In this document: piece after piece, positions 33,762 through 42,095 of the stretch
Numbering within the stretch: position 1 is the first letter of the stretch
Layout: every line of letters begins with the position of its first letter
Assembly (NCBI GenBank): GCA_910584665.1
Contig: CAJUBL010000022.1
Span: 1-42,175, forward strand
Direction: 5' to 3'
DNA: 42,175 nt
DNA from: an uncultured Muribaculaceae bacterium
Lineage (GTDB): Bacteria; Bacteroidota; Bacteroidia; Bacteroidales; Muribaculaceae
Made by a program: the position numbers and the translations under genes
Notes under the pieces: generated by a model
What the model was told of the DNA's origin: nothing
Database searches by the model: none
The model's input: only the letters and a program-made list of their open reading frames with translations

Positions 33762-35186
33762 CTATATCTTTTTGCGGAGCCTTGCTACCGGGTAACCGAG
33801 CCGTTCGCGATATTTCGCGACAGTGCGTCTCGCTATGTCGTAGCCCATCTCGGAGAGTCGGCGGGTAAGACGTTCATCGCTTAGCGGCCGTTCGGGATTT
33901 TCCTGGTCTATGAGCTGACGAATGGCGGCGAAGATCTCTCTGGATGATGTATCGTTATCTTCTTTGGGACGTTCATTGAAAAGTGATTTCAGGGAGTATG
34001 TTCCGTGTGGCGTTGTGACATATTTTCCGGCGGTTGCTCTGGATATCACAGAGAGTCCGTAACCGGTAAGTTTGCTTATGTCTTTGAGAATCATCGGTCT
34101 GATCAATCCTTCGTCGCCGGTGATGAAAAAGTCGCGTTGCATTTTTACAATAGCCTGCATGACGCGGTAAAGAGTCTCCTGGCGCATCGACAGGACTTTG
34201 ATGTAGTTTTGTGCCTCTTCGCGTTTACTTCTGATAAACAGATTGGCGGCATCGCGCCGCGAGCGGTGGGTGCCCGGGGTGATCGGGGTATCTTCGGCAA
34301 ACGAGCGTTCGATTGACAATTCTGGAATACGGTTCAGCATCGTGAGTGTCAGCCGGTCTCCGTCTGCATCGACACTGAAGTCAGGTACCACATGCTGTGG
34401 CGTGTCATCGTCTGCACCGCCGCTTGCGAAGGTGCTTCCGGGCTTGGGATTGAGCCGTTGTATGACGGCAAGGGCATTTCTGAGCTGTTCCCCGTCCAGG
34501 CCTAAGGTGCCGGCGAGGGATTTGTAGTGCATCTTTGAGAAGATATCAAAATAGTGTGCTATGATCTCGGTTGCGGTCCTGACGTCGTCTGATGTCTGTG
34601 GCAGGCGTCTGAGCTGCAGCAGCAGGCAGTCTCGCAGGTCGACCGCACCCACTCCGGCCGGTTCAAGCTGACGCACACGCTGCCACACATGTCCGACGCG
34701 AGTGGTGTCGACAGGCAGACCTGTCGCAGTGGCTATGTCATCGGCGATTGATTGCAGGTCACGCGTTATATATCCGTTGTCGTCGAGATTCCCTATAATA
34801 TTGGCTGCAATCGTACGGTCTGTGTCATCCATGTCGGTCATGGTAAGCTGTGAGGCGAGCGATTCCATCAGGGTCTCCGATCGTTCCGGAGCTGCTGTAG
34901 CGGCGTCGTAGTACTCATTGTCAGCCGAATAGTTGTTGGCCCGACGGTTATAATAAGGAGTCGGATCATTGTCGAATCTGTCCCGAGTCAGGAATTTGTC
35001 GTCGGTTGTGTCTTCCTCTGTTTCTGGATCATTAGCTTCGAGAGCCGGCATCTCGTCAACGGCACGCCTTACGGCCTCCTCTATCTCGGGGGTGGTCATC
35101 TCGAGCATCCTGACATATTGCACCTGCATCGGTGTGAGCCGTTGCTGTTGTTTCAGGCCGGTTGTCAGTGACAGTGATTCTTTCAT
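33762..35186 (-). CDS. rpoN: RNA polymerase sigma-54 factor
   Basis: This is a 474-residue alternative sigma factor that needs an enhancer-binding ATPase. It begins with the Gln-rich activator-interacting region (TGLKQQQRLTPMQVQYVRML), followed by an acidic stretch and the core-binding domain (AANIIGNLDDNGYITRDLQS, AVIQRLNPKPGSTF). The C-terminus has the cross-link region and the RpoN box ARRTVAKYRERLGYP (from residue 452). It overlaps murI by four bases (ATGA). No obvious -24/-12 promoter was recognised in this window. Confidence 0.96.
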   Translation of the reverse strand: MKESLSLTTGLKQQQRLTPMQVQYVRMLEMTTPEIEEAVRRAVDEMPALEANDPETEEDTTDDKFLTRDRFDNDPTPYYNRRANNYSADNEYYDAATAAPERSETLMESLASQLTMTDMDDTDRTIAANIIGNLDDNGYITRDLQSIADDIATATGLPVDTTRVGHVWQRVRQLEPAGVGAVDLRDCLLLQLRRLPQTSDDVRTATEIIAHYFDIFSKMHYKSLAGTLGLDGEQLRNALAVIQRLNPKPGSTFASGGADDDTPQHVVPDFSVDADGDRLTLTMLNRIPELSIERSFAEDTPITPGTHRSRRDAANLFIRSKREEAQNYIKVLSMRQETLYRVMQAIVKMQRDFFITGDEGLIRPMILKDISKLTGYGLSVISRATAGKYVTTPHGTYSLKSLFNERPKEDNDTSSREIFAAIRQLIDQENPERPLSDERLTRRLSEMGYDIARRTVAKYRERLGYPVARLRKKI

Positions 35187-36055
35187 ATGGTCGGACAGAG
35201 TGTGGTATGTGTTTTTTTGCCTGGTTCTATATGTGATGCCTGTGCCGGTTCACCCATGAATAGTGATGCCATGTCAGAGAAACGTCCGGCACTCTCGGTC
35301 GTGAGGTACTCGACGCGACCGGAACGTGAGCACCGGCTGTCAATCTCCGGATGCCTGTGCAGGTAGTCTTCGAGACTGTGTGCTATGATTTCTCCCTGAG
35401 TGACAATGGATATATGGGGCGGTGTGTATCGCTTTATCTTGTCAAGCAGGAGGGGATAATGTGTGCAGGCAAGTATTAAAGCGTCAATCTCCGGGTCGCC
35501 GGATATTAAGGCGTCGATCTCTTTTTTGATGAAATAGTCTGCTCCGTCGCTGTAGGCCTCGCCGTTCTCGACCAGCGGTACCCACATCGGGCACGCATGG
35601 CCTGTGACTGTGAAGGACGGATGCAGCTTGGCTGTCTCTATTTCGTATGACCGTGAACTTATGGTGCCGCGGGTGCCCATTATGCCTACGTGGTGTGAGT
35701 GTGAGAGTTCGCCGAGTTTCTCGACCGTTGGACGGATGATACCAAGTACCCGACGGGTCGGGTCGATCATGGGCAGGTCGCGTTGCTGTATTGAGCGCAG
35801 AGCTTTGGCTGAGGCTGTGTTGCAGGCAAGGATCACGAGCCGACATCCGCGGTCAAACAGCGCTTCTACCGATTCCAGAGTGAAGCGATAGACCAGTTCG
35901 AATGACCTGTTGCCATATGGCGCCCGTGCATTGTCACCCAGATACAGGTAATCGTACTGAGGCAACAGAAGCCTCATGTCCCGTAGTATGGTCAGTCCTC
36001 CATACCCCGAGTCAAACACACCGATGGGTCCGGTGATATGTTTGTCTGATTCCAT
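35183..36055 (-). CDS. murI: Glutamate racemase
   Basis: This is a 290-residue enzyme producing D-glutamate for peptidoglycan. Catalytic elements are GPIGVFDSGYGGLTILRD (Asp15, Ser16), GDNARAPYG, VILACNTASAKALR with the first catalytic cysteine and DALILACTHYPLLL with the second. I chose the ATG at 36055 because a -7 box (36066-36073) lies just upstream; longer starts at 36061 and 36085 overlap or precede the promoter. The stop overlaps the rpoN start. Confidence 0.94.
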   Translation of the reverse strand: MESDKHITGPIGVFDSGYGGLTILRDMRLLLPQYDYLYLGDNARAPYGNRSFELVYRFTLESVEALFDRGCRLVILACNTASAKALRSIQQRDLPMIDPTRRVLGIIRPTVEKLGELSHSHHVGIMGTRGTISSRSYEIETAKLHPSFTVTGHACPMWVPLVENGEAYSDGADYFIKKEIDALISGDPEIDALILACTHYPLLLDKIKRYTPPHISIVTQGEIIAHSLEDYLHRHPEIDSRCSRSGRVEYLTTESAGRFSDMASLFMGEPAQASHIEPGKKTHTTLCPTI

Positions 36056-36065
36056 AAGCATTGTG

Positions 36066-36073
36066 CAAAAATA
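36066..36073 (-). promoter_or_regulatory. murI -7 box
   Basis: TATTTTTG on the minus strand fits TAnnTTTG and lies 10 bases before the chosen murI ATG. It argues against the longer start at 36085 and implies a leader of only a few bases. Confidence 0.5.
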
Positions 36074-36229
36074 CAACTTTTCCATCGAAATTCAATCGCT
36101 TTATGTTTTTGCTTGCCGGTCCGGTTCTGAAAATGCAGTTTTTAGGAGAGTGTTTCTAAGGATGTGGGGTATTTTGTCTTTGTTTTGTCATGAAAAATGT
36201 ATATTTCTAAATTTTTTTGCAAAAAAAAG

Positions 36230-36259
36230 TTGGGGAGTCAGTAACATTGCTTATATTTG
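36230..36259 (+). promoter_or_regulatory. HU gene promoter
   Basis: TTG (36230-36232) and TATATTTG (36252-36259) are 19 bp apart, a textbook Bacteroidetes primary promoter. An A-tract lies just upstream, and a leader of about 70 bases follows. Confidence 0.75.
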
Positions 36260-36335
36260 CGTACTGAACGGAGAGTATTGTTTTTCCGTGCAGATACCAT
36301 GTAAATTTTGTTTACCTTAAAATAATCATTATCTC

Positions 36336-36608
36336 ATGAACAAGACAGAACTCGTTAACGCAATTGCCGAGCAGGCAAATCTCTCGAAGGTTGACGCCAA
36401 GGCCGCACTTGACGCCACCCTCAATGCAATCGGCGGTGCACTCGCTGCCGGTGATAAGGTAGCCATTCTCGGTTTCGGTACATTCTCTGTATCGGAGAAA
36501 GGCGCCCGTACAGGTATCAATCCCCGCACAAAAGAGAAAATCGAAATTCCCGCTCGCAAGTCGGTTAAATTCAAAGCCGGTGCTGAGCTCGACGGCAAGG
36601 TGAAGTAA
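36336..36608 (+). CDS. HU-family DNA-binding protein
   Basis: This is a 90-residue histone-like protein starting MNKTELVNAIAEQANLSKVD. GDKVAILGFGTFSVSEKGAR leads into the DNA-binding arm GINPRTKEKIEIPARKSVKF, the HU/IHF signature. It bends and packs nucleoid DNA as a dimer. The sequence is of the HU type, with codon use biased as in highly expressed genes. It has its own promoter and a strong terminator, so it is monocistronic. Confidence 0.95.
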   Translation: MNKTELVNAIAEQANLSKVDAKAALDATLNAIGGALAAGDKVAILGFGTFSVSEKGARTGINPRTKEKIEIPARKSVKFKAGAELDGKVK

Positions 36609-36662
36609 TATATCTCCCGCCTCACAGCGGGGAAGATTGCTTCCGGTCATGCCTGATAGCTT

Positions 36663-36714
36663 AAGCGAGTGCCCTGCTGTGACCTTCTGGTCACAGCGCG
36701 GACTCGCTTTTTTT
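36663..36714 (+). terminator. HU terminator
   Basis: AAGCGAGT (36663-36670) pairs with ACTCGCTT (36702-36709), and GCTGTGACC pairs with GGTCACAGC around TTCT. A run of Ts follows. The rest of the gap to 36838 shows no convincing promoter. Confidence 0.88.
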
Positions 36715-36838
36715 GTGCCGGTGAGTGATTTATCCTGTATGGGTGGGGAATGAGAGTGTTCGTATGATACGGCGCTCTGCGTCAGGTAGTGATAATGTGG
36801 CGCACGGGTGTCCGGTTATAAATAAAATCCTTTGATTC

Positions 36839-38773
36839 ATGAAAAGACTTACAACAGTAATCGCCTCGATGGCAGCGTGTGCCTCGATGGCTTTCTCTTT
36901 CAATATAACAGGTCCCGACGGCAGGCTTGAGGTGGATATTGATCTCAACGGCAAGGGTTATCCCTATTATACAGTGACACTTGACGGCAGAACAATGCTG
37001 CGGGAGTCTCCTTTGGGATTCAATTCCGATCTCGGAGCTTATGACCGTGCCGTGAAAATGGATCCCGGTAAAATAAGTACGTTAAATGACAGTTATTCGC
37101 TTGACAGGATCAAGAAAAGTCATGTTGATTACCGCGCCAATGATGTCACGGTTGATTTCGAGACTGATGACGGCCGGCGCTGGGCTGTTCAGTTTCGTGT
37201 GGCTGACAATGACATCGCATTCCGTTATCTCATACCCAGACATAAGGATACCGGCTCCATATATATCGAGTCGGAGGCCACCGGGTTCCGTTTTCCTGCC
37301 GGAACCACCACTTTTCTTACTCCTCAGAGCGATGCCATGATAGGCTGGAAGCGCACAAAGCCGTCTTATGAGGAGGAATACACGGTCGATGCTCCCATGG
37401 ATGCAGTCTCTCAGTATGGTCACGGTTATACGTTTCCATGTCTGTTTAAGGTCGGTGATGACGGCTGGGTGCTGATTTCCGAGACCGGTGTCGACAGCTA
37501 TTATTGTGCCTCCCATCTGAGTGATTACCGGCTTGACGGTCTTTATACAATTGCATATCCGATGCCGGAGGAGAACAATGGCAATGGCAATGCCGGTGCC
37601 GCTATGGCGCTTCCTGGGTGTACTCCATGGCGTACGATAACCGTTGGCCGGGATCTTGCTCCTATTGTCGAGACCACTGTTCCCTGGGATGTGGTGGAGC
37701 CCCGCTATGAAACGGCACATGACTACAGGTATGGACGTGGTACATGGAGCTGGATAGTGTGGCAGGACAACAGTATCAACATGGAGGACCAGAAACGGTA
37801 TGTCGATCTTGCCCAGGAAATGGGTTACGAGTATGTGCTGGTGGACAACTGGTGGGATACGCAGATAGGCCGGGAGCGACTTCCGGAACTTATCAGGTAT
37901 GCCTGTTCCAGGAATGTCGGTGTGTTCATGTGGTACAGTTCGTCGGGATATTGGAATGATATAGAGCAGGGCCCGGTAAACGTGATGGACAATCCTATCA
38001 GACGCAAGGCTGAGATGCGCTGGCTTCATGATCTCGGAGTCAAGGGCATAAAGGTGGATTTCTTTGGCGGCGACAAGCAGGAGACGATGCGGCTTTATGA
38101 AGCAATCCTGTCTGATGCCGATGACAACGGTCTGATGGTGATATTTCACGGGTGCACCATACCTCGCGGTTGGGAACGTATGTATCCTAACTATGTGGGA
38201 AGCGAGGCTGTGCTGGCCAGTGAGAATATTTTCTTCAGCCAGCACTTCTGTGACGAGGAGGCTTTCAACGCAACACTTCATCCGTTCATGCGCAACACTA
38301 TAGGATGTATGGAATTCGGCGGATGTTTCATGAACAGGTTCATGAGCCGCGGCAATGACAAGGGAAACCGCCGTGTCACCGGTGATGTATTCGAACTTGC
38401 CACCACAGTACTTTTCCAGAATCCGATCCAGAATTTCGCGCTGACTCCGAACAACCTTTATGATGCGCCGGCCATATGCATGGATTTCCTGCGTGAGGTT
38501 CCGACTGTCTGGGACGAGACCCGTTTTATCGATGGTTATCCTGGCCGGTATGTTGTTCTTGCCCGACGTCATGGTGATAAGTGGTACATAGCCGGGGTCA
38601 ATGCTACTGATAAGCCTGTCGATGTTGTGTTGAACGATTTCGTCAGTGGTGACAGTTATACCCTCTATAGAGATGACACGGACTTCAGACCGGTAAAAGA
38701 ATCTTTTATCTCAGGCCGGAAAGCTCCGGTCGTGACGATACAGCCCCAGGGAGGGTTTGTGGTAGTGAAGTGA
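36839..38773 (+). CDS. Glycoside hydrolase family 97, retaining alpha-galactosidase type
   Basis: This is a 644-residue exported enzyme with a signal peptide (residues 1-20). The N-terminal GH97 domain (ITGPDGRLEVDIDLNGKGYP, MLRESPLGF) leads to the TIM barrel and a short C-terminal beta domain. The barrel carries GIKVDFFGGDKQ (Asp407), the position of the nucleophile in retaining GH97 members, and GSEAVLASENIFF with Glu462 as a possible acid/base. The inverting SusB-type glutamates do not appear. Alpha-galactosidase-like activity is therefore the best guess; no SusC/SusD pair is nearby. A 496-codon antisense frame is a by-product of its codon use. Confidence 0.93.
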   Translation: MKRLTTVIASMAACASMAFSFNITGPDGRLEVDIDLNGKGYPYYTVTLDGRTMLRESPLGFNSDLGAYDRAVKMDPGKISTLNDSYSLDRIKKSHVDYRANDVTVDFETDDGRRWAVQFRVADNDIAFRYLIPRHKDTGSIYIESEATGFRFPAGTTTFLTPQSDAMIGWKRTKPSYEEEYTVDAPMDAVSQYGHGYTFPCLFKVGDDGWVLISETGVDSYYCASHLSDYRLDGLYTIAYPMPEENNGNGNAGAAMALPGCTPWRTITVGRDLAPIVETTVPWDVVEPRYETAHDYRYGRGTWSWIVWQDNSINMEDQKRYVDLAQEMGYEYVLVDNWWDTQIGRERLPELIRYACSRNVGVFMWYSSSGYWNDIEQGPVNVMDNPIRRKAEMRWLHDLGVKGIKVDFFGGDKQETMRLYEAILSDADDNGLMVIFHGCTIPRGWERMYPNYVGSEAVLASENIFFSQHFCDEEAFNATLHPFMRNTIGCMEFGGCFMNRFMSRGNDKGNRRVTGDVFELATTVLFQNPIQNFALTPNNLYDAPAICMDFLREVPTVWDETRFIDGYPGRYVVLARRHGDKWYIAGVNATDKPVDVVLNDFVSGDSYTLYRDDTDFRPVKESFISGRKAPVVTIQPQGGFVVVK

Positions 38774-38799
38774 TCTTTTAACTTTTTTAATAAAAAAGA

Positions 38800-38834
38800 C
38801 GGGCTTGAAAAATTGTGATTTTCAAGCCCGTTTT
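38800..38834 (+). terminator. GH97 terminator
   Basis: CGGGCTTGAAAA (38800-38811) pairs perfectly with TTTTCAAGCCCG (38819-38830) around a seven-base loop, followed by TTTT. The pyrE -33 element falls in the loop. Confidence 0.85.
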
Positions 38835-38844
38835 CGTAACTTTG
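38813..38844 (+). promoter_or_regulatory. pyrE promoter
   Basis: TAACTTTG (38837-38844) has a TTG at 38813-38815, 21 bp upstream. The transcript would begin about 30 bases before the pyrE ATG. Confidence 0.6.
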
Positions 38845-38878
38845 CGGCTTAATAAAGATAGTTTTAACATAAAACTCT

Positions 38879-39523
38879 ATGACAATGGAACACATTGATC
38901 GCCTACTGGCAGAGAAGTTGCTGAAAATCAGTGCAATCAAGCTTCAGCCTGATAATCCTTTCACCTGGGCGTCCGGGTGGAATTCTCCTATATATACCGA
39001 TAACCGCAAGACCCTGTCGTATCCTGAGATCCGTACTTTCATCAAGGTGGAGCTATGCCGTATCATCATGGAGAACTTTGAGAAACCTGATGCTATAGCC
39101 GGAGTTGCTACCGGTGCCATCGCACAGGGTGCCCTCGTGGCTGATGAACTCGGACTTCCATATGTGTATGTCCGTTCTACCCCTAAGGATCACGGCCTTG
39201 AGAATCTTATAGAGGGTAACGTGAAGCCTGGACAAAAAGTTGTTGTTATCGAAGATCTGATCTCGACCGGCGGCAGCAGTCTCAAGGCCGTGGAAGCCCT
39301 GCGCAGTGCAGGTTGCGAGGTTGTGGGGATGGCTGCAATCTTTACCTATGGGTTCCCTGTCGCCGAGAAAGCATTCAAGGATGCCGATGTTAAACTCAAG
39401 ACACTGTCTGACTACAACTCTATGCTCCAGGCCGCCCTTGCCACCGACTATATACGGGAGCAGGATATCGAGACTCTTGCCCAATGGCGTCATGATCCGG
39501 CCAACTGGACACCTAACAAGTAA
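38879..39523 (+). CDS. pyrE: Orotate phosphoribosyltransferase
   Basis: This is a 214-residue enzyme that joins orotate to PRPP to make orotidine monophosphate in pyrimidine synthesis. Motifs are FTWASGWNSPIYTDNRKTLS, IAGVATGAIAQGALVADELG, YVRSTPKDHG and the PRPP loop VVVIEDLISTGGSSLKAVEA. The start could be the ATG at 38879 or the one at 38885 (two residues shorter). It heads a run of three genes with short gaps. Confidence 0.96.
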   Translation: MTMEHIDRLLAEKLLKISAIKLQPDNPFTWASGWNSPIYTDNRKTLSYPEIRTFIKVELCRIIMENFEKPDAIAGVATGAIAQGALVADELGLPYVYVRSTPKDHGLENLIEGNVKPGQKVVVIEDLISTGGSSLKAVEALRSAGCEVVGMAAIFTYGFPVAEKAFKDADVKLKTLSDYNSMLQAALATDYIREQDIETLAQWRHDPANWTPNK

Positions 39524-39538
39524 ACGATCCGTCTGTCT

Positions 39539-39955
39539 ATGACTGCATACAAAGGAAAATCGGCTGTCATCGCGCGCCCCGTAGGGGAACTTTACAGCCG
39601 GTTCAGTGATATGTCGGCTCTCGAGGAGGCTATTAGGAACCGACCGGAGACGAAGGAACATGTCGCTGAAATGAAATTTGACTCAGATTCGCTCACAATA
39701 AAGACATCCCAGATGGGTGAGATACGTTTTGAGATTGTAGAACGTATCGAGCCATCGAAGATTGTATTCAGGGCTGTCAATTCGCCACTGCCGCTTGGTA
39801 TGACAATCAATCTCAAGGCTGTCGGTGATGCGGCCACAGAGGTGTCGACGTCGATCGATGTCGAGCTCCCGATGATGGTACGTGCCCTTGTGGGGCCAAA
39901 GCTACAGCATGTCGCCGACCAGTTCGGCAATATGATGGCACAGATGGGCAAATGA
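39539..39955 (+). CDS. SRPBCC-like small protein
   Basis: This is a 138-residue cytoplasmic protein that reads like the START/SRPBCC ligand-binding fold: VIARPVGELYSRFSDMSALE at the N-terminus, alternating strands such as SLTIKTSQMGEIRFEIVERI, SKIVFRAVNSPLPLGMTINL and TEVSTSIDVELP, then a long C-terminal helix. The ligand and role are unknown. It lies 15 bases after pyrE and overlaps the next gene by four bases. Confidence 0.75.
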   Translation: MTAYKGKSAVIARPVGELYSRFSDMSALEEAIRNRPETKEHVAEMKFDSDSLTIKTSQMGEIRFEIVERIEPSKIVFRAVNSPLPLGMTINLKAVGDAATEVSTSIDVELPMMVRALVGPKLQHVADQFGNMMAQMGK

Positions 39956-40446
39956 TGCGCCTCGCTCCCGTTATAGCATCAGTGCTTATGCTGACTGTCA
40001 TGTATTCATGCAGACATGTTGACGATCAGCGTATCCCTCCTGCACCTGTGAGGCTCGAATTTTATGGCATATCGGAGTGGAATACCTACGGAGCCCCCGG
40101 AGCTCTTAATCACAGGCGGTACATAAAATCCGAACGTATACCGGGTGATTTTCCATATACTATGCTGTCCCAGACAGGTTTCGGGGGTATACTTATAGTC
40201 GGGGATATACTTGGGGCGCCGCGGGCTTATGATCTCAGCTGTCCGGTGGAATGCAAAGCCGATGTACGCATTGTTGTCGATACCGAGGACTCCAATGCAT
40301 ATTGTCCCTGTTGTCATAGTATATATGATATTTTCACCAACTATGGTCAGCCTTTGTCGGGGCCGGCCCACGAGTATGGCTATGGTCTGCAGAAATATTA
40401 TATAGGAGCCGGCTCTCAGGGTGAGTATATGGTGGTGACACGCTGA
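39952..40446 (+). CDS. Rieske-like lipoprotein with altered metal ligands
   Basis: This is a 164-residue probable lipoprotein (signal sequence ending MYSC, lipidated Cys20). The second half resembles a Rieske domain: LIVGDILGAPRAYDLSCPVE, then AYCPCCHSIYDIFTNYGQPL and SGPAHEYGYGLQKYYI. The Rieske first motif (CxH) reads CPVEC (Cys97, Cys101) and the second CPCCH (Cys118, 120, 121, His122), so the ligand set is cysteine-rich and may hold zinc or a different iron centre. It is coupled to the SRPBCC-like gene by an ATGA overlap. The function is unknown. Confidence 0.65.
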   Translation: MMRLAPVIASVLMLTVMYSCRHVDDQRIPPAPVRLEFYGISEWNTYGAPGALNHRRYIKSERIPGDFPYTMLSQTGFGGILIVGDILGAPRAYDLSCPVECKADVRIVVDTEDSNAYCPCCHSIYDIFTNYGQPLSGPAHEYGYGLQKYYIGAGSQGEYMVVTR

Positions 40447-40486
40447 TGTGATTATGTGTTGCCGGTAAAAATTGCGCGGCGGATTA

Positions 40487-40516
40487 TTTGCCAATGAAAA
40501 AAAAATTATAACTTTG
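40487..40516 (+). promoter_or_regulatory. tRNA-Leu promoter
   Basis: TTTG (40487-40490) and TAACTTTG (40509-40516) are 18 bp apart, with an A-rich spacer. The tRNA starts 44 bases downstream. Confidence 0.65.
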
Positions 40517-40560
40517 CACTCATAAACCTGTTGCCCCCTTGATCGGGCCGTAACATGGCC

Positions 40561-40647
40561 GCTCGAATGGTGGAATGGTAGACACGAGGGACTTAAAATC
40601 CCTTGGCCATTGCGGCTGTGCGGGTTCGAGTCCCGCTTCGAGCACCA
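40561..40647 (+). tRNA. tRNA-Leu (UAA)
   Basis: The acceptor arms GCTCGAA (40561-40567) and TTCGAGC (40637-40643) pair, and the CCA end is encoded (40645-40647). The anticodon stem AGGGA/TCCCT encloses the loop CTTAAAA, giving anticodon UAA. The variable arm is long (GGCCATTGCGGCTG region) and the T arm has GGTTCGAGTCC, as expected of a class II leucine tRNA. A terminator follows directly. Confidence 0.97.
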
Positions 40648-40653
40648 AAAAGG

Positions 40654-40683
40654 AAAAAGTCGCTTTCATGAAAGCGACTTTTT
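40654..40683 (+). terminator. tRNA-Leu terminator
   Basis: AAAAAGTCGCTTT pairs perfectly with AAAGCGACTTTTT around CATG. It lies seven bases after the CCA end, and the T-tract of the right arm serves as the tail. Confidence 0.88.
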
Positions 40684-40704
40684 AAGTATATTGTATATAA
40701 AGTA

Positions 40705-40953
40705 ATGAAATACAGTTATGTTACCCGCGGTACATGTTCGCGGCAGATAGACTATGAGATTGACGAGCACGGATATGTGCGGAATGTTTCATTTACCGGC
40801 GGTTGCAATGGCAACCTCAAGGGAATCGGTGTTCTTGTCGACGGATTGAAGCCTGCTCAGGTTGTGGAGCGTCTCAGGGGCATAAAGTGTGGTGTTAAAG
40901 GCACGTCATGCCCGGACCAGCTGGCACTCGCTCTCGAACAGCATCTCAGCTGA
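40705..40953 (+). CDS. TSCPD-domain protein (TIGR03905 type)
   Basis: This is an 82-residue protein of the TSCPD group, named for the conserved TSCPD found here near the C-terminus (GVKGTSCPDQLALALEQ). The N-terminus MKYSYVTRGTCSRQIDYEID and SFTGGCNGNLKGIGVLVDGL are also family features. TSCPD domains occur at the end of some ribonucleotide reductases; the free form has no known function, and its four cysteines may bind metal. It lies just beyond the tRNA-Leu terminator. Its stop overlaps the end of mdh by eight bases in convergent orientation. Confidence 0.9.
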   Translation: MKYSYVTRGTCSRQIDYEIDEHGYVRNVSFTGGCNGNLKGIGVLVDGLKPAQVVERLRGIKCGVKGTSCPDQLALALEQHLS

Positions 40954-41947
40954 TATTGGGATTGATCTCGTGCCATTTTTCGACGGGGGGCAACACTCCC
41001 ATGGCGATCACCTCGTCGCGTAGTTTGCACAGGTGTTCGTAGCTGCGTTCCAGTTCTGCTTCTTCTGCTTCGGATCCGTGCATGGGCAGATGGTGCACAC
41101 CGTCGGCTGTCACAGATGTTTCCATAGCCATCATTATATGCCGGAACCGGTTGTTATTGACATATGTCCCTACCGGCCAGCGGAATGGTTTGCCGCCCAT
41201 TGCTGCGGCGATCATCTCGACAGACAGGTAGGCCGGACTCTGGAACGATGAGCGTCCGCGCAGGTCGATTATATGTTTTCCGCCCTGGATTACTCGGGTT
41301 TTTATAGCTTCCCAGTCGGGCAGGGGGAGCTGGTCTGTTCCAATGATATCGGAGAGAGACTCGCCAGCTATATTTGTTGTCGAGGCGAATACTGCCATCT
41401 GCTCTCCATGACCGCCATAGGTCCTGCTGTTTATTACGTCGTCCTGAGGTATCGAGAAATATTCTGACAGCTCTCTTTGCAGTCGTGTGCTGTCAAGTGC
41501 GGCCAGAGTCGAGACCTGTGACGGCTTGAGTCCTGAATATATGAGAGTGATAAGTCCGGTGATATCGGCCGGATTGAAAACCACTACGACATGTCTGACG
41601 TCGGGGCAGTATTTCTTTACATTCTTGCCGAACTCCTCGGCTATGGTGGCATTGCCTCTGAGAAGATCCTCTCTGGTCATACCAGCCTTGCGGGCCGCGC
41701 CACCTGACGATACTATGTATTTTGCCCCTTCGAATGCCTCTCTGACATCACTTGTGAAAGTAATGTCGGCTCCTTCGAATGCACATGCATACATTTCTTC
41801 GGCGACTCCTTCAAGAGCAGGAGCGTATGGATCATAAAGACATATGTTTGGTGTAAGGCCCATCATCAGTGCTGTCTGGGCCATGTTTGAGCCGATCATC
41901 CCGGCTGCTCCTGCGATAAGGAGCTTCTCTTTAGTAAGGTATTCCAT
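40946..41947 (-). CDS. mdh: Malate dehydrogenase
   Basis: This is a 333-residue NAD(P)-dependent dehydrogenase interconverting malate and oxaloacetate. The Rossmann loop is LIAGAAGMIGSNMAQTA, the substrate loop has SSGGAARKAGMTREDLLRGN with the arginines, and VFNPADITGLI and RTYGGHGEQMAVFAS hold the cofactor contact and catalytic histidine. The family is the lactate/malate dehydrogenase type common in Bacteroidetes. It converges on the TSCPD gene. I could not assign a clear promoter in the gap after its start. Confidence 0.94.
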   Translation of the reverse strand: MEYLTKEKLLIAGAAGMIGSNMAQTALMMGLTPNICLYDPYAPALEGVAEEMYACAFEGADITFTSDVREAFEGAKYIVSSGGAARKAGMTREDLLRGNATIAEEFGKNVKKYCPDVRHVVVVFNPADITGLITLIYSGLKPSQVSTLAALDSTRLQRELSEYFSIPQDDVINSRTYGGHGEQMAVFASTTNIAGESLSDIIGTDQLPLPDWEAIKTRVIQGGKHIIDLRGRSSFQSPAYLSVEMIAAAMGGKPFRWPVGTYVNNNRFRHIMMAMETSVTADGVHHLPMHGSEAEEAELERSYEHLCKLRDEVIAMGVLPPVEKWHEINPNIS

Positions 41948-42095
41948 GGAAATATTGCTGAAGTTTTAAATAGTGAATGGCATGCAGGTCATTCATACAT
42001 AATGTGAACAAATAATGTCTTAAGTTGTTCATTGACACCTTCCGTTTCAAATCAAAGATTCTCACGTTGGTAAAAAGCTGAATGTATTTGCCTTT

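Noticed and set aside
37082..38572. Open frame of 496 codons antisense to the GH97 gene
   Set aside because: It runs wholly opposite a clear enzyme gene, has no recognisable domain, and such frames arise from codon bias in GC-moderate genes.
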